Below are positions 14,867-22,195 of a DNA stretch of 23,338 nt, piece by piece. Numbering within the stretch: the stretch's first letter is position 1; each line of letters starts with the position of its first letter. The notes beneath the pieces were generated by a model. It searched no databases, was not told the origin of the DNA, and saw nothing but the letters and a program-made list of their open reading frames with translations. The DNA is taken from assembly GCA_002425405.1 (NCBI GenBank), contig DIME01000010.1, forward strand, positions 1 through 23,338. The letters run 5' to 3'. The stretch is from Candidatus Accumulibacter vicinus. Its GTDB lineage: Bacteria; Pseudomonadota; Gammaproteobacteria; Burkholderiales; Rhodocyclaceae. Position numbers and translations under genes: made by a program.

Positions 14867-15837
14867 CTCAGAATGCCGTCCGCGCCCGCCCGTTTGCAGG
14901 CCAGCAGGCTCTCGAGAACGCAGGCCTGCTCGTCCAGCCAGCCGAGTTGCGCGGCGGCCTTGAGCATCGCATACTCGCCACTGACCTGATAAACATAGGT
15001 GGGTACCTGGAACGTGTCTTTGACGCGTCGGACAATATCAAGATAAGGCATCCCCGGTTTGACCATCACCATGTCGGCTCCTTCGCCCAGGTCGATGGCG
15101 ACTTCACGCAGCGCTTCGTCGCTGTTCGCGGGATCCATCTGGTAGCTGTACTTGTTGTTCTTGCCCAGATTGCCGGCCGAACCGACGGCGTCGCGGAAAG
15201 GACCGTAGAAGCTTGATGCGTACTTGGCCGAGTAGACCAGGATGCGGGTGTGAATCTGCCGAGCGGCGTCGAGTTCGCTGCGAATGTAGCCGACGCGACC
15301 GTCCATCATGTCCGAAGGGGCCACGATATCGGCACCCGCCTGCGCATGCACCAGCGCCTGCCTGGCAAGAACCACGAGCGTTTCGTCGTTCAGCACGTAG
15401 CCGTGAGGATCGTCCGCGTTGATCAAGCCATCCTGCCCATGACTGGTATAGGGATCAAGGGCAACATCGGTCATCACCCCAAGCTCGGGGAACTCTTTTT
15501 TCAGTGCGGTCACTGCACGCGGCACCAAGCCATCCGGGTTGTAGGCTTCTTCGGCACCTGCCGTCTTGTGGGTGGAGTCGATCACCGGAAACAGGGCCAA
15601 AGCCGGGATGCCCAGTGCGAGCGCCTGCTCGGCTGTTTTCAGCAGCCGATCCAGGCTCTGCCGCTCAATACCCGGCATCGAGGGAATTGGCTCAACACGC
15701 TGGGTGCCTTCGAGCATAAACACCGGGTAAATCAGGTCATCGACGGTCAGCCGCGATTCGCGCATCAGACGGCGCGAAAAATCGTCTCGGCGCATGCGCC
15801 GCATGCGTGTTGCAGGAAATTTTGCCTGGTAATCCAT
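14821..15837 (-). CDS. hemB: Delta-aminolevulinic acid dehydratase (porphobilinogen synthase) HemB
   Basis: HemB condenses two 5-aminolevulinate molecules into porphobilinogen, an early step of all tetrapyrrole synthesis, in the cytoplasm. From ATG 15837 it has 338 residues. Both active-site lysines are present: LVYSAKYASSFYGPFR (Lys205) and MVMVKPGMPYLD (Lys260). The metal loop reads DVALDPYTSHGQDG (124-137), with Asp/Ala where zinc enzymes have cysteines, so this is the magnesium- or potassium-responsive type. An in-frame ATG at 15864 would add nine residues (MTHSSILYP). I prefer 15837 because FPATRMRRMRR normally lies close to the start, though neither start has a strong ribosome binding site. 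The 3' end overlaps the convergent acyltransferase gene by 46 nt. Confidence 0.94.
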   Translation of the reverse strand: MDYQAKFPATRMRRMRRDDFSRRLMRESRLTVDDLIYPVFMLEGTQRVEPIPSMPGIERQSLDRLLKTAEQALALGIPALALFPVIDSTHKTAGAEEAYNPDGLVPRAVTALKKEFPELGVMTDVALDPYTSHGQDGLINADDPHGYVLNDETLVVLARQALVHAQAGADIVAPSDMMDGRVGYIRSELDAARQIHTRILVYSAKYASSFYGPFRDAVGSAGNLGKNNKYSYQMDPANSDEALREVAIDLGEGADMVMVKPGMPYLDIVRRVKDTFQVPTYVYQVSGEYAMLKAAAQLGWLDEQACVLESLLACKRAGADGILSYFALSAAAWLNASA

Positions 15838-15940
15838 GGGGTATAAGATACTAGAATGGGTCATGGTCAGATAGATACAATTGATGAAAAAAGTCCGTTT
15901 CCTGGGAACTGGCCGTACCGAGACTCACTCTTAGTATGTA

Positions 15941-16036
15941 GGTGGCTACGCCATCTCCCGCTTCACCTCCCTGAGCGGGTGCCTTATTCCTTAAGGCACA
16001 TCCTGCCCCCGGCCCCCCTTGCCGGGGGCTTTTTTT
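15941..16036 (+). ncRNA. Candidate small RNA: three hairpins plus intrinsic terminator, between hemB and engB
   Basis: No coding frame explains this stretch. On the + strand it folds into consecutive hairpins: GGTGGC-TAC-GCCATC (15941-15955, with one G-U pair), CCCGCT-11 nt-AGCGGG (15957-15979), TGCCTTA-TTCCT-TAAGGCA (15980-15998), then a perfect 9-bp terminator stem and seven T. The loop of the second hairpin, TCACCTCCCTG, carries CCTCC, able to pair with Shine-Dalgarno sequences, as in many trans-acting sRNAs. A weak -10 (TAGTAT, 15932-15937) would start the RNA near 15941-15944. Both neighbours, hemB and engB, lie on the minus strand, so the + strand terminator serves neither. Spot 42 in E. 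coli has the same convergent placement beside engB, but I see no sequence match to it. The 5' end is uncertain; an upstream start near 15888 is possible. Confidence 0.65.
16005..16036 (+). terminator. Intrinsic terminator of the candidate small RNA
   Basis: GCCCCCGGC (16005-16013) and GCCGGGGGC (16021-16029) form a perfect 9-bp stem with a 7-base loop, followed by seven T (16030-16036). The T-run overlaps the engB stop codon (TAA on the minus strand, 16035-16037). There is no T-run on the minus-strand side, so the terminator works rightward only. Confidence 0.88.
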
Positions 16037-16739
16037 AGCGCTTCCCGGCATGGCTGCGGGCACCCCAGCCGATGGCACTGCGCTTCTTCGGACGGGCCGC
16101 TTTCTCGGTGGCCAGACCGGTCTGCGGCGATGGCTTCGGTTTCCTCGCCAGACCAAGCCAACCGCCAAGAACCACTTCCGCCTCCGCCACCCCCGACCTG
16201 TTCAAGCTTGAGAACAGTTGCAGGGTGCAGTTGCCGCCAATCTCCTGCAGCACCTTCTGTACCTCGCGAAATGCGAGTATCTGCTCCTGGCGGGAGAGCT
16301 TGTCGGCCTTGGAGAGCAGCACATGGACAGGTTTTCCGGTCGGCGCAAACCAGCGCAGCATCTGCAGGTCCAGTTCGGTCAGCGGATGGCGACTATCCAT
16401 GATCAGGACCAGGCCAGACAATGCCACACGGTGCCGCAGATAGGGGGCCAGCAGACCCTCCCATTGCGAACGGATTTCCTCGGGTGCCTTGGCAAAACCG
16501 TAGCCGGGCAGGTCGACGAAGTACTTGCCGTCTTCGATCCGAAAATAGTTCAGATGCTGCGTACGCCCCGGCGTCTTGGAAACGAAAGCCAGCCGGGAAT
16601 GATTGGCCAGGGTGTTGATCGCCGACGACTTGCCGGAATTGGAACGACCTGCGAAAGCGATTTCGCATTGAGAATCGGTCGGCAGATCACGCAAGTGGGC
16701 AACTGTCGTGTGAAAGACCGCCTGCTGGAAGAGAGGCAT
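16035..16739 (-). CDS. engB: Ribosome biogenesis GTPase EngB (YsxC/YihA)
   Basis: EngB is an essential GTPase that assists assembly of the large ribosomal subunit in the cytoplasm. The 234-residue product has G1 GRSNSGKSS (31-39), the switch region KTPGRTQHLN, G3 DLPGYGFAKAP (76-86) and G4 SKADKL (143-148). After about residue 195 there is a basic, Pro/Lys/Arg-rich tail (RKPKPSPQTG to the end) that is longer than in E. coli and may contact rRNA. It is divergent from the cytochrome c4 gene across 155 bases, an arrangement common in beta- and gammaproteobacteria. Downstream, its stop codon overlaps the terminator of the oppositely transcribed candidate sRNA. Confidence 0.94.
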   Translation of the reverse strand: MPLFQQAVFHTTVAHLRDLPTDSQCEIAFAGRSNSGKSSAINTLANHSRLAFVSKTPGRTQHLNYFRIEDGKYFVDLPGYGFAKAPEEIRSQWEGLLAPYLRHRVALSGLVLIMDSRHPLTELDLQMLRWFAPTGKPVHVLLSKADKLSRQEQILAFREVQKVLQEIGGNCTLQLFSSLNRSGVAEAEVVLGGWLGLARKPKPSPQTGLATEKAARPKKRSAIGWGARSHAGKR

Positions 16740-16817
16740 GAATGAACCCGGGAAGAGTGTGTGAGGTAGGTAGTGGATGGTTTCTATGGGATGACGGGTG
16801 CGCGTCCGAACAGCAAA

Positions 16818-16834
16818 CTGATATAGAATATCAG
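16818..16834. promoter_or_regulatory. Perfect palindrome in the cytochrome c4 / engB promoter region
   Basis: CTGATAT-AGA-ATATCAG has 7-bp arms and a 3-base centre. It is 60 bases before the cytochrome c4 ATG. It contains TAGAAT (16824-16829), a good -10 hexamer, with no recognisable -35 at the right distance. A dimeric regulator could bind here to control cytochrome c4. I do not recognise the operator family. Confidence 0.4.
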
Positions 16835-16894
16835 CTTTGTTGCATCGCTTCTCCGGCCTCAGATCAGTTCATTGTTGTCTTTGGGAGTTTGGAC

Positions 16895-17530
16895 ATGATT
16901 CGTACAACGACACTCGCGGTTCTCCTGGCCGCCAGTTTCTCCGCTTTCGCAGCAGAACAGGCAAAGGCCAAGGTTGACCTGACCAAAGCCAAGGAAATCG
17001 CTGAGGGCATGTGTGTTGCCTGTCACGGGGCCGATGGCAACAGCCCGGCACCGGCCAATCCAATCCTTGCCGGCCAGATTCCCGAGTATCTCTACAAGCA
17101 GTTGAGCAATTTCAAGGCGGTCGACGGGAAACCGGCGATACGTAATAACGCGATCATGGGCGGTATGGTTGCGGCGCTATCAGACGAAGACATGAAGAGT
17201 CTGTCGGTGTACTTCTCGCAGCAAAAGATGAAACCTTCGGCGGCCAAGGAAGAAAAGCTGTTGGCTGAAGGCAAAACGCTATGGCGCGGAGGGGACTTCG
17301 AGAAAGGCATCCCGGCCTGTGCCGGTTGCCATGGTCCGGCTGGCGCTGGTCTGCCGGCGCAATATCCGCGGCTGGCGGGGCAGTATGCAGAGTACACGGC
17401 CAATCAGTTGAAAATCTTTCGCAGTCATGAGCGAGCCAACGATGCGGAAAAAGTGATGCGAACCATCGCCGGCAAGCTTTCCGACCGCCAGATCGACGCC
17501 ATCGCCGAGTACGCAGCCGGTCTGCGCTAG
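16895..17530 (+). CDS. Diheme cytochrome c4
   Basis: This 211-residue periplasmic protein has a signal peptide (MIRTTTLAVLLAASFSAFAA, cleaved near residue 20) and two homologous cytochrome c domains. The heme motifs are CVACH (40-44) and CAGCH (142-146). Likely Met ligands are in IMGGM (Met88 or Met91) and EKVMRTIAG (Met188). Length and layout match cytochrome c4, which carries electrons from the bc1 complex or donors to terminal oxidases such as cbb3. The frame is open upstream to 16742, but those residues are not signal-like, and ATG 16895 has a GGGAG site about 9 nt upstream. Divergent engB is a usual neighbour in this group. Confidence 0.92.
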   Translation: MIRTTTLAVLLAASFSAFAAEQAKAKVDLTKAKEIAEGMCVACHGADGNSPAPANPILAGQIPEYLYKQLSNFKAVDGKPAIRNNAIMGGMVAALSDEDMKSLSVYFSQQKMKPSAAKEEKLLAEGKTLWRGGDFEKGIPACAGCHGPAGAGLPAQYPRLAGQYAEYTANQLKIFRSHERANDAEKVMRTIAGKLSDRQIDAIAEYAAGLR

Positions 17531-17587
17531 ACCGTCATGCGGCGCGCCCCCCGTACCGCCTTGTTGTCGGATGTTCCGCCATACTCC

Positions 17588-17616
17588 TTGGCAAGGAGCG
17601 GCTGACCCTCTATCAT
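17588..17616 (+). promoter_or_regulatory. Probable sigma-70 promoter of the CBS-domain gene
   Basis: TTGGCA (17588-17593), a 17-base spacer, then TATCAT (17611-17616); each hexamer is one base from consensus. The predicted start site near 17623 gives a leader of about 25 nt. The CBS gene is thus probably transcribed apart from cytochrome c4. A small hairpin (CTCCTT-GGC-AAGGAG, 17584-17598) overlaps the -35 region. Confidence 0.6.
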
Positions 17617-17647
17617 GCTGTGACTCCAAGACCCGAAAGGACGCTTC

Positions 17648-18079
17648 ATGAAGACTCTCAGGCAAATCCTCGCCAGTAAAAACGGGCCACTGGTGACCGT
17701 CTCGCCCGATGATCCTGTATTTTACGCCTTGCAGGTGATGTCCGATGCCAACGTTGGAGCGCTCCTCGTGCTCGATAATGAGCAGCTCGTCGGGATCTTC
17801 TCCGAGCGTGATTACGCCCGCAAGGTGATTCTCTTCGGCAAGGCGTCGAAAGACACGCCGGTGCGCGCAATCATGACGGACAAGGTGCTCTATGTGACGC
17901 CCGACCGGACGGTCGACGAATGCATGGCGATCATGACGGACAAACACATCCGCCACCTGCCGGTTCTCGACGACGAGGGCAAAGTCCTCGGGATCGTTTC
18001 CATCGGCGATGTAGTCAAGGAAACAATCTGCGAACAGCAGTTCATCATCCAGCAAATGGCAAAATACATCACCGGTTGA
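17648..18079 (+). CDS. Two-CBS-domain protein
   Basis: This 143-residue protein consists of a CBS pair and little else. CBS1 (about 8-63) has VSPDDPVFYALQVMSDANVGALLVLD and GIFSERDYARKV. CBS2 (about 72-125) has VTPDRTVDECMAIMTDKHIRHLPVLD and GIVSIGDVVKE. Such stand-alone pairs bind adenine nucleotides (AMP, ATP, SAM) and may signal energy state; the partner here is unknown. The ATG has AAAGGA about 8 nt upstream. It ends 25 bases from the convergent histidine phosphatase gene, with no clear terminator between them. Confidence 0.92.
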   Translation: MKTLRQILASKNGPLVTVSPDDPVFYALQVMSDANVGALLVLDNEQLVGIFSERDYARKVILFGKASKDTPVRAIMTDKVLYVTPDRTVDECMAIMTDKHIRHLPVLDDEGKVLGIVSIGDVVKETICEQQFIIQQMAKYITG

Positions 18080-18104
18080 GCTGGCGTGCAGCAGCAGCCT
18101 ATCG

Positions 18105-18755
18105 CTACGGCATTTCGTCCAGCCCGACCATGGCCAGATGCCCGGTCTCGCCCCAGGCTTCCAGGCGCCAGCAGTCGTCACGGACGCTCACCCAGTTGAT
18201 CCCGGCGTTGGGAATCAGAAAGTCACGCGGATTGCTCAAAGGGCGTCCCCGAACCAGGCGGTTGACGATATCGAGGACGCCGCCATGGGTGACGACGACA
18301 ACCGTCTGGCCGAGATGATCGATGGCAATCCGTTGCAGGCCGGCGCGAACGCGCTCGGAGAGTTGCTGCAGGCTCTCCCCGCCCTGTGGAATGACGAAAT
18401 CCGGCACGCGTCGTTCAAACGCCAGGTACTCGGCCGGGTACCTGGTACGCGATTCATCGTAGGTCAATCCTTCAAAAATGCCATAGCGCCGCTCACGGAA
18501 CTCCGACCGCACGGTTGGGCGCAGCTTCAGGCTGACGGCGATGCGCTCGGCGGTCTGGCGGGCGCGTAGCAAGTCGCTGCTGTAAAGCGCCGTCACCGGC
18601 TCACCAGCCAGCCACAACGCCGCGGCTTCTGCCTGTGACAGGCCCGCCGCATTCAGGCCGATGTCGATCTGCCCCTGGATGCGCTTTTCCACGTTCCAGG
18701 TCGTCTCACCATGTCGGACCAGGCAGATTCGCGTTGTCTCTTTGCTCGAAATCAC
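18105..18755 (-). CDS. Histidine phosphatase (phosphoglycerate mutase-like) family protein
   Basis: This 216-residue member of branch 1 of the histidine phosphatase superfamily has the phosphoenzyme motif LVRHGET (His15), Arg64 in SSDLLRARQTAE, Glu88 in FRERRYGIFEGL and the second catalytic His157 in VVVVTHGGVLD. It resembles GpmB/CobC-type small phosphatases; substrate candidates include phosphosugars and alpha-ribazole phosphate. The latter would suit the neighbouring B12-dependent IcmF, but there is no direct evidence. The start is GTG at 18755, immediately after the icmF TAG with no spacer and no clear ribosome binding site, so translation probably depends on terminating icmF ribosomes. 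Confidence 0.87.
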   Translation of the reverse strand: MISSKETTRICLVRHGETTWNVEKRIQGQIDIGLNAAGLSQAEAAALWLAGEPVTALYSSDLLRARQTAERIAVSLKLRPTVRSEFRERRYGIFEGLTYDESRTRYPAEYLAFERRVPDFVIPQGGESLQQLSERVRAGLQRIAIDHLGQTVVVVTHGGVLDIVNRLVRGRPLSNPRDFLIPNAGINWVSVRDDCWRLEAWGETGHLAMVGLDEMP

Positions 18756-21700
18756 CTACATGCTGCGACGGTACTGCCCGCCCACCTCATAGAGTGCCCC
18801 GGTGATCTGACCGAGCGAGCAGACACGAACCGCGTCCATCAGGACCGAAAAAACATTTTCGTTGCCGATGACGGACTGTTTCAGGCGTTCGAGCATGGCC
18901 CCGGAAGCCGCTGCGTTGCGCGACTGGAAGCCCTGCAGGCGAGCCAATTGTGACTGCTTTTCGTCTTCAGTCGAGCGTGCGAGTTCGATTTCGATGGGTG
19001 CGTCGCCCTTCGGGTTGCGGAAAGTATTGACGCCGACGATCGGGAATGAGCCATCGTGCTTCTTGTGCTCATAGTATAGGGATTCTTCCTGGATCTTGCC
19101 GCGCTGATAACCGGTTTCCATGGCTCCGAGGACGCCACCACGTCCGGAAATGGCTTCGAACTCCTTCAATACGGCCTCTTCAACCAGATCAGTCAGCTCT
19201 TCGATGATGAAAGAGCCCTGATTCGGGTTCTCGTTCATTGCCAATCCCCACTCGCGGTTGATGATCAGCTGGATGGCCATGGCACGGCGCACCGATTCCT
19301 CGGTCGGCGTGGTGATCGCTTCGTCGTAGGCATTGGTATGCAGCGAGTTGCAGTTATCGTAGATGGCAATCAGCGCCTGCAGCGTGGTGCGAATGTCGTT
19401 GAATGCCATTTCCTGGGCATGGAGCGAGCGACCGGAAGTCTGAATGTGGTATTTCAGTTTCTGGCTGCGCTCGTTGCCGCCGTACTTGTTCTTCATCGCC
19501 ACGGCCCAGATGCGGCGGGCGACACGACCAATGACCGAATACTCGGGGTCCATGCCGTTGCTGAAGAAAAACGACAGATTCGGTGCAAAATCGTCGATAT
19601 GCATGCCGCGTGCCAGATAGGTCTCGACATAGGTAAAGCCATTGGCCAGCGTGAAAGCCAACTGCGAAATCGGATTGGCGCCGGCTTCGGCAATGTGATA
19701 ACCGGAAATCGACACCGAATAGAAGTTGCCGATCTGGTTATGGACGAAGAACTCCTGGATGTCGCCCATCATCTTGAGCGCGAATTCCGTCGAGAAGATG
19801 CAGGTATTCTGTCCCTGATCCTCCTTCAGGATATCGGCCTGAACCGTGCCGCGTACATTGGCCAGTACCCAGACGCGAATTTTCTGTATTTCATCTTCGG
19901 TCGGGTCGCGGTCGTTATCGACACGAAACTTGTCGACCTGCTGGTCGATCGCGGCGTTGAAGAACATCGACAGGATGATCGGCGCCGGACCATTGATGGT
20001 CAGTGATACCGAGGTGGTCGGTGCGCACAGATCGAAACCATCAAACAGGACTTTCATGTCGTCGAGCGTGGCGATCGAAACACCGGAGTTTCCGACCTTG
20101 CCGTAGATGTCCGGTCGGGCATCGGGGTCACAACCATAGAGGGTGACCGAGTCGAAGGCGGTTGATAGGCGCTTTGCGGGCATGCCTTCGGAAACCTTCT
20201 TGAAGCGGCGGTTGGTACGGAAGGCGTCACCCTCGCCAGCAAACATGCGCGTCGGATCCTCGTTCTCGCGTTTGAACGCAAAGACGCCGGCGGTAAATGG
20301 GAAGGAACCCGGGACATTTTCCTTCATCAGGAAACGCAACACCTCGCCATCATCCTTATAGGTCGGCAGGGAGACCTTGCGGATGCGTGTTCCCGAGAGC
20401 GAGGTGTTGGTGAGACGGGTACGGACCTCCTTGTCGCGAATCTTGACCACGTATTCGTCCTGTGCGTAGAGCTCGACGGTCTTGGGCCACATGTCCAGCA
20501 GTTTCCTTGCCCGGGCGTCGAGTTGCCCGTCTTTCCAGGTAATCAGTTCGGCAAAGTCGTCGGCCGGTTTGCCGCAGCTTTCAAACAGGCTCTTGGCGGT
20601 TCTCAGGGACTGTCGCTGGCGAGCGATCTCTGCCTGCGCGGCGGTATGCGCGTGGTAATTGCGGACGGCTTCGGCAATTTCGGCCAGGTAGCGCACGCGC
20701 TTCGCCGGAACGATGGCGCGCTGGTTCGACGATTGTCGAACGCTGATCAGCGGCAGCCTGCCTTTTTTCAACTTCAAACCCAGCGCGTGCAATTTGGATG
20801 CCATCGCCTGATAGAGAGAGGTCACCCCGTCGTCGTGGAAGCGTGCCGCCATCGTGCCAAATACCGGCATTTCGTCCGGGCTCTGGCTGAAGGCCTCGTG
20901 GTTGCGCTGGTATTGCTTGCGCACGTCACGCAGCGCATCCTCGGCACCCTTGCGGTCAAATTTGTTGATGGCCACGAAATCGGCGAAGTCGAGCATGTCG
21001 ATCTTCTCGAGTTGCGAAGCGGCACCGAACTCGGGGGTCATCACGTAGAGCGAGACATTGACCAGGGGCACGATCGCAGCGTTGCCCTGCCCGATCCCTG
21101 AAGTTTCGACGATCACGAGATCAAAGCCGGCCAGCTTGCAGGCGGCGATCACCTCGGGCAGCGCGGCAGACACCTCGGAGCCCGTTTCGCGTGTTGCCAA
21201 TGAGCGCATGTAGATGTTCGGATGTTCGATGGCGTTCATGCGGATGCGGTCGCCGAGCAGCGCGCCACCCGTGCGCTTGCGCGAGGGGTCGATCGATACG
21301 ATCGCCAGCTTGAGGGTGTCGCCCTGATCGAGCCGGAAGCGGCGCACCAGCTCGTCGGTCAGCGAAGACTTGCCGGCACCGCCGGTGCCGGTGATCCCGA
21401 GTACCGGCACCTTGAGTCCGTCCGCGGCGTGCAGGATTTTCTTGCGCAGTGCTTCAGGGTAGGCACCGTTTTCCAGGGCGCTGATGATCTGCGCCAGCTT
21501 GCGGCGGTTGCCGGCCTTCAGCGCTGCCAGCACGGCGTCCGGCTCTTGGGGCGCCAGCGCAGCGATGTCGATGTCGGACTTCGCCATCAGCTCGTTGATC
21601 ATTCCCTGCAAGCCCATCGACTGGCCATCCTGCGGTGAGTAGACGCGCGCCACACCGTAGGCGTGCAATTCGTCGATCTCGCTCGGCACGATGACCCCGC

Positions 21701-22022
21701 CGCCACCGCCGAAGACCTGGATGTTCTCACCGCCCCCGGCCTTCAACAGGTCGATCATGTATTTGAAGAACTCGACGTGCCCCCCCTGGTAGGAGGTGAT
21801 GGCGATTCCCTGCACATCCTCCTGCAGTGCGGCGTTCACAATCTCCTGCACCGAACGGTTGTGGCCGAGATGGATGACCTCGGCACCTGTCGACTGCAGA
21901 ATTCGGCGCATGATGTTGATCGATGCGTCATGCCCGTCAAACAAGGAGGCGGCGGTGACAAAGCGCACCTTGTGCTTGGGCTTGTAGGGCAGAAGCTTCT
22001 TGGCAATGGAAAGGTCGGTCAT
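18756..22022 (-). CDS. icmF: Fused isobutyryl-CoA mutase IcmF
   Basis: IcmF interconverts isobutyryl-CoA and n-butyryl-CoA (and pivalyl- with isovaleryl-CoA) using adenosylcobalamin, in the cytoplasm. The 1088-residue protein has the complete three-part fusion. First is a B12-binding domain (DGHDASIN with His31, HLGHNRSVQE, VFGGGGGVIVP). Next is a MeaI-like G-protein chaperone (P-loop GTGGAGKS at 212-219, ETSGIGQGN, NKFD at 353-356). Last is a TIM-barrel mutase from about 500 on (YGCDPDARPDIYGKVGNSGVSIATLDDM, CAPTTSVSLTINGPAPIILSMFFNAAID, QTSGRSLHAQEMAFNDIRTTLQAL). The RSLHAQEMAFND segment separates it from methylmalonyl-CoA mutase. I chose ATG 22022 (MTDLS, the start known from Cupriavidus IcmF) with GGAG upstream; a TTG at 22040 would add six residues. 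An AraC regulator is divergent. Confidence 0.96.
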   Translation of the reverse strand: MTDLSIAKKLLPYKPKHKVRFVTAASLFDGHDASINIMRRILQSTGAEVIHLGHNRSVQEIVNAALQEDVQGIAITSYQGGHVEFFKYMIDLLKAGGGENIQVFGGGGGVIVPSEIDELHAYGVARVYSPQDGQSMGLQGMINELMAKSDIDIAALAPQEPDAVLAALKAGNRRKLAQIISALENGAYPEALRKKILHAADGLKVPVLGITGTGGAGKSSLTDELVRRFRLDQGDTLKLAIVSIDPSRKRTGGALLGDRIRMNAIEHPNIYMRSLATRETGSEVSAALPEVIAACKLAGFDLVIVETSGIGQGNAAIVPLVNVSLYVMTPEFGAASQLEKIDMLDFADFVAINKFDRKGAEDALRDVRKQYQRNHEAFSQSPDEMPVFGTMAARFHDDGVTSLYQAMASKLHALGLKLKKGRLPLISVRQSSNQRAIVPAKRVRYLAEIAEAVRNYHAHTAAQAEIARQRQSLRTAKSLFESCGKPADDFAELITWKDGQLDARARKLLDMWPKTVELYAQDEYVVKIRDKEVRTRLTNTSLSGTRIRKVSLPTYKDDGEVLRFLMKENVPGSFPFTAGVFAFKRENEDPTRMFAGEGDAFRTNRRFKKVSEGMPAKRLSTAFDSVTLYGCDPDARPDIYGKVGNSGVSIATLDDMKVLFDGFDLCAPTTSVSLTINGPAPIILSMFFNAAIDQQVDKFRVDNDRDPTEDEIQKIRVWVLANVRGTVQADILKEDQGQNTCIFSTEFALKMMGDIQEFFVHNQIGNFYSVSISGYHIAEAGANPISQLAFTLANGFTYVETYLARGMHIDDFAPNLSFFFSNGMDPEYSVIGRVARRIWAVAMKNKYGGNERSQKLKYHIQTSGRSLHAQEMAFNDIRTTLQALIAIYDNCNSLHTNAYDEAITTPTEESVRRAMAIQLIINREWGLAMNENPNQGSFIIEELTDLVEEAVLKEFEAISGRGGVLGAMETGYQRGKIQEESLYYEHKKHDGSFPIVGVNTFRNPKGDAPIEIELARSTEDEKQSQLARLQGFQSRNAAASGAMLERLKQSVIGNENVFSVLMDAVRVCSLGQITGALYEVGGQYRRSM

Positions 22023-22042
22023 GTCGTTCGCGCTCCACAAAG

Positions 22043-22077
22043 ATTATCCTGGAATTGTCCTGGATACCGGAAATTGT
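22043..22077 (-). promoter_or_regulatory. Putative icmF promoter with an AraC-type direct repeat
   Basis: On the minus strand GATAAT (+ coordinates 22043-22048) is a good -10, about 20 nt before the icmF ATG, without a good -35. Just upstream lie two similar boxes, read on the + strand as GGAATTGT (22051-22058) and GGAAATTGT (22069-22077), 18-19 bases apart. Tandem half-sites overlapping the -35 are the usual layout for activation by AraC-family proteins, and such a regulator is encoded divergently. Binding is inferred. Confidence 0.4.
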
Positions 22078-22195
22078 ACAAGGACGCACATGGTAGGAAG
22101 TTGACGCCAATAAAGCCATTCCCCAATACGCCGCCAACAATGTATATATTGCCAACTTGAAATTCCCCGTCAATACACAGCCTTGCGAGAAGCCC

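Noticed and set aside
15865..16034. 5' leader or riboswitch of hemB on the minus strand
   Set aside because: The only T-run after a strong hairpin is on the + strand, and on the minus strand the A-run precedes the stem. A hemB leader role is not excluded but is less supported than a + strand RNA.
16742..16894. 51-codon N-terminal extension of cytochrome c4
   Set aside because: The extension covers the promoter palindrome and has no signal-peptide character. ATG 16895 starts a proper signal peptide with a ribosome binding site.
19338..20006. 222-residue open frame on the + strand inside icmF
   Set aside because: It is a shadow of the conserved mutase domain on the other strand, with no recognisable domain or start signal.
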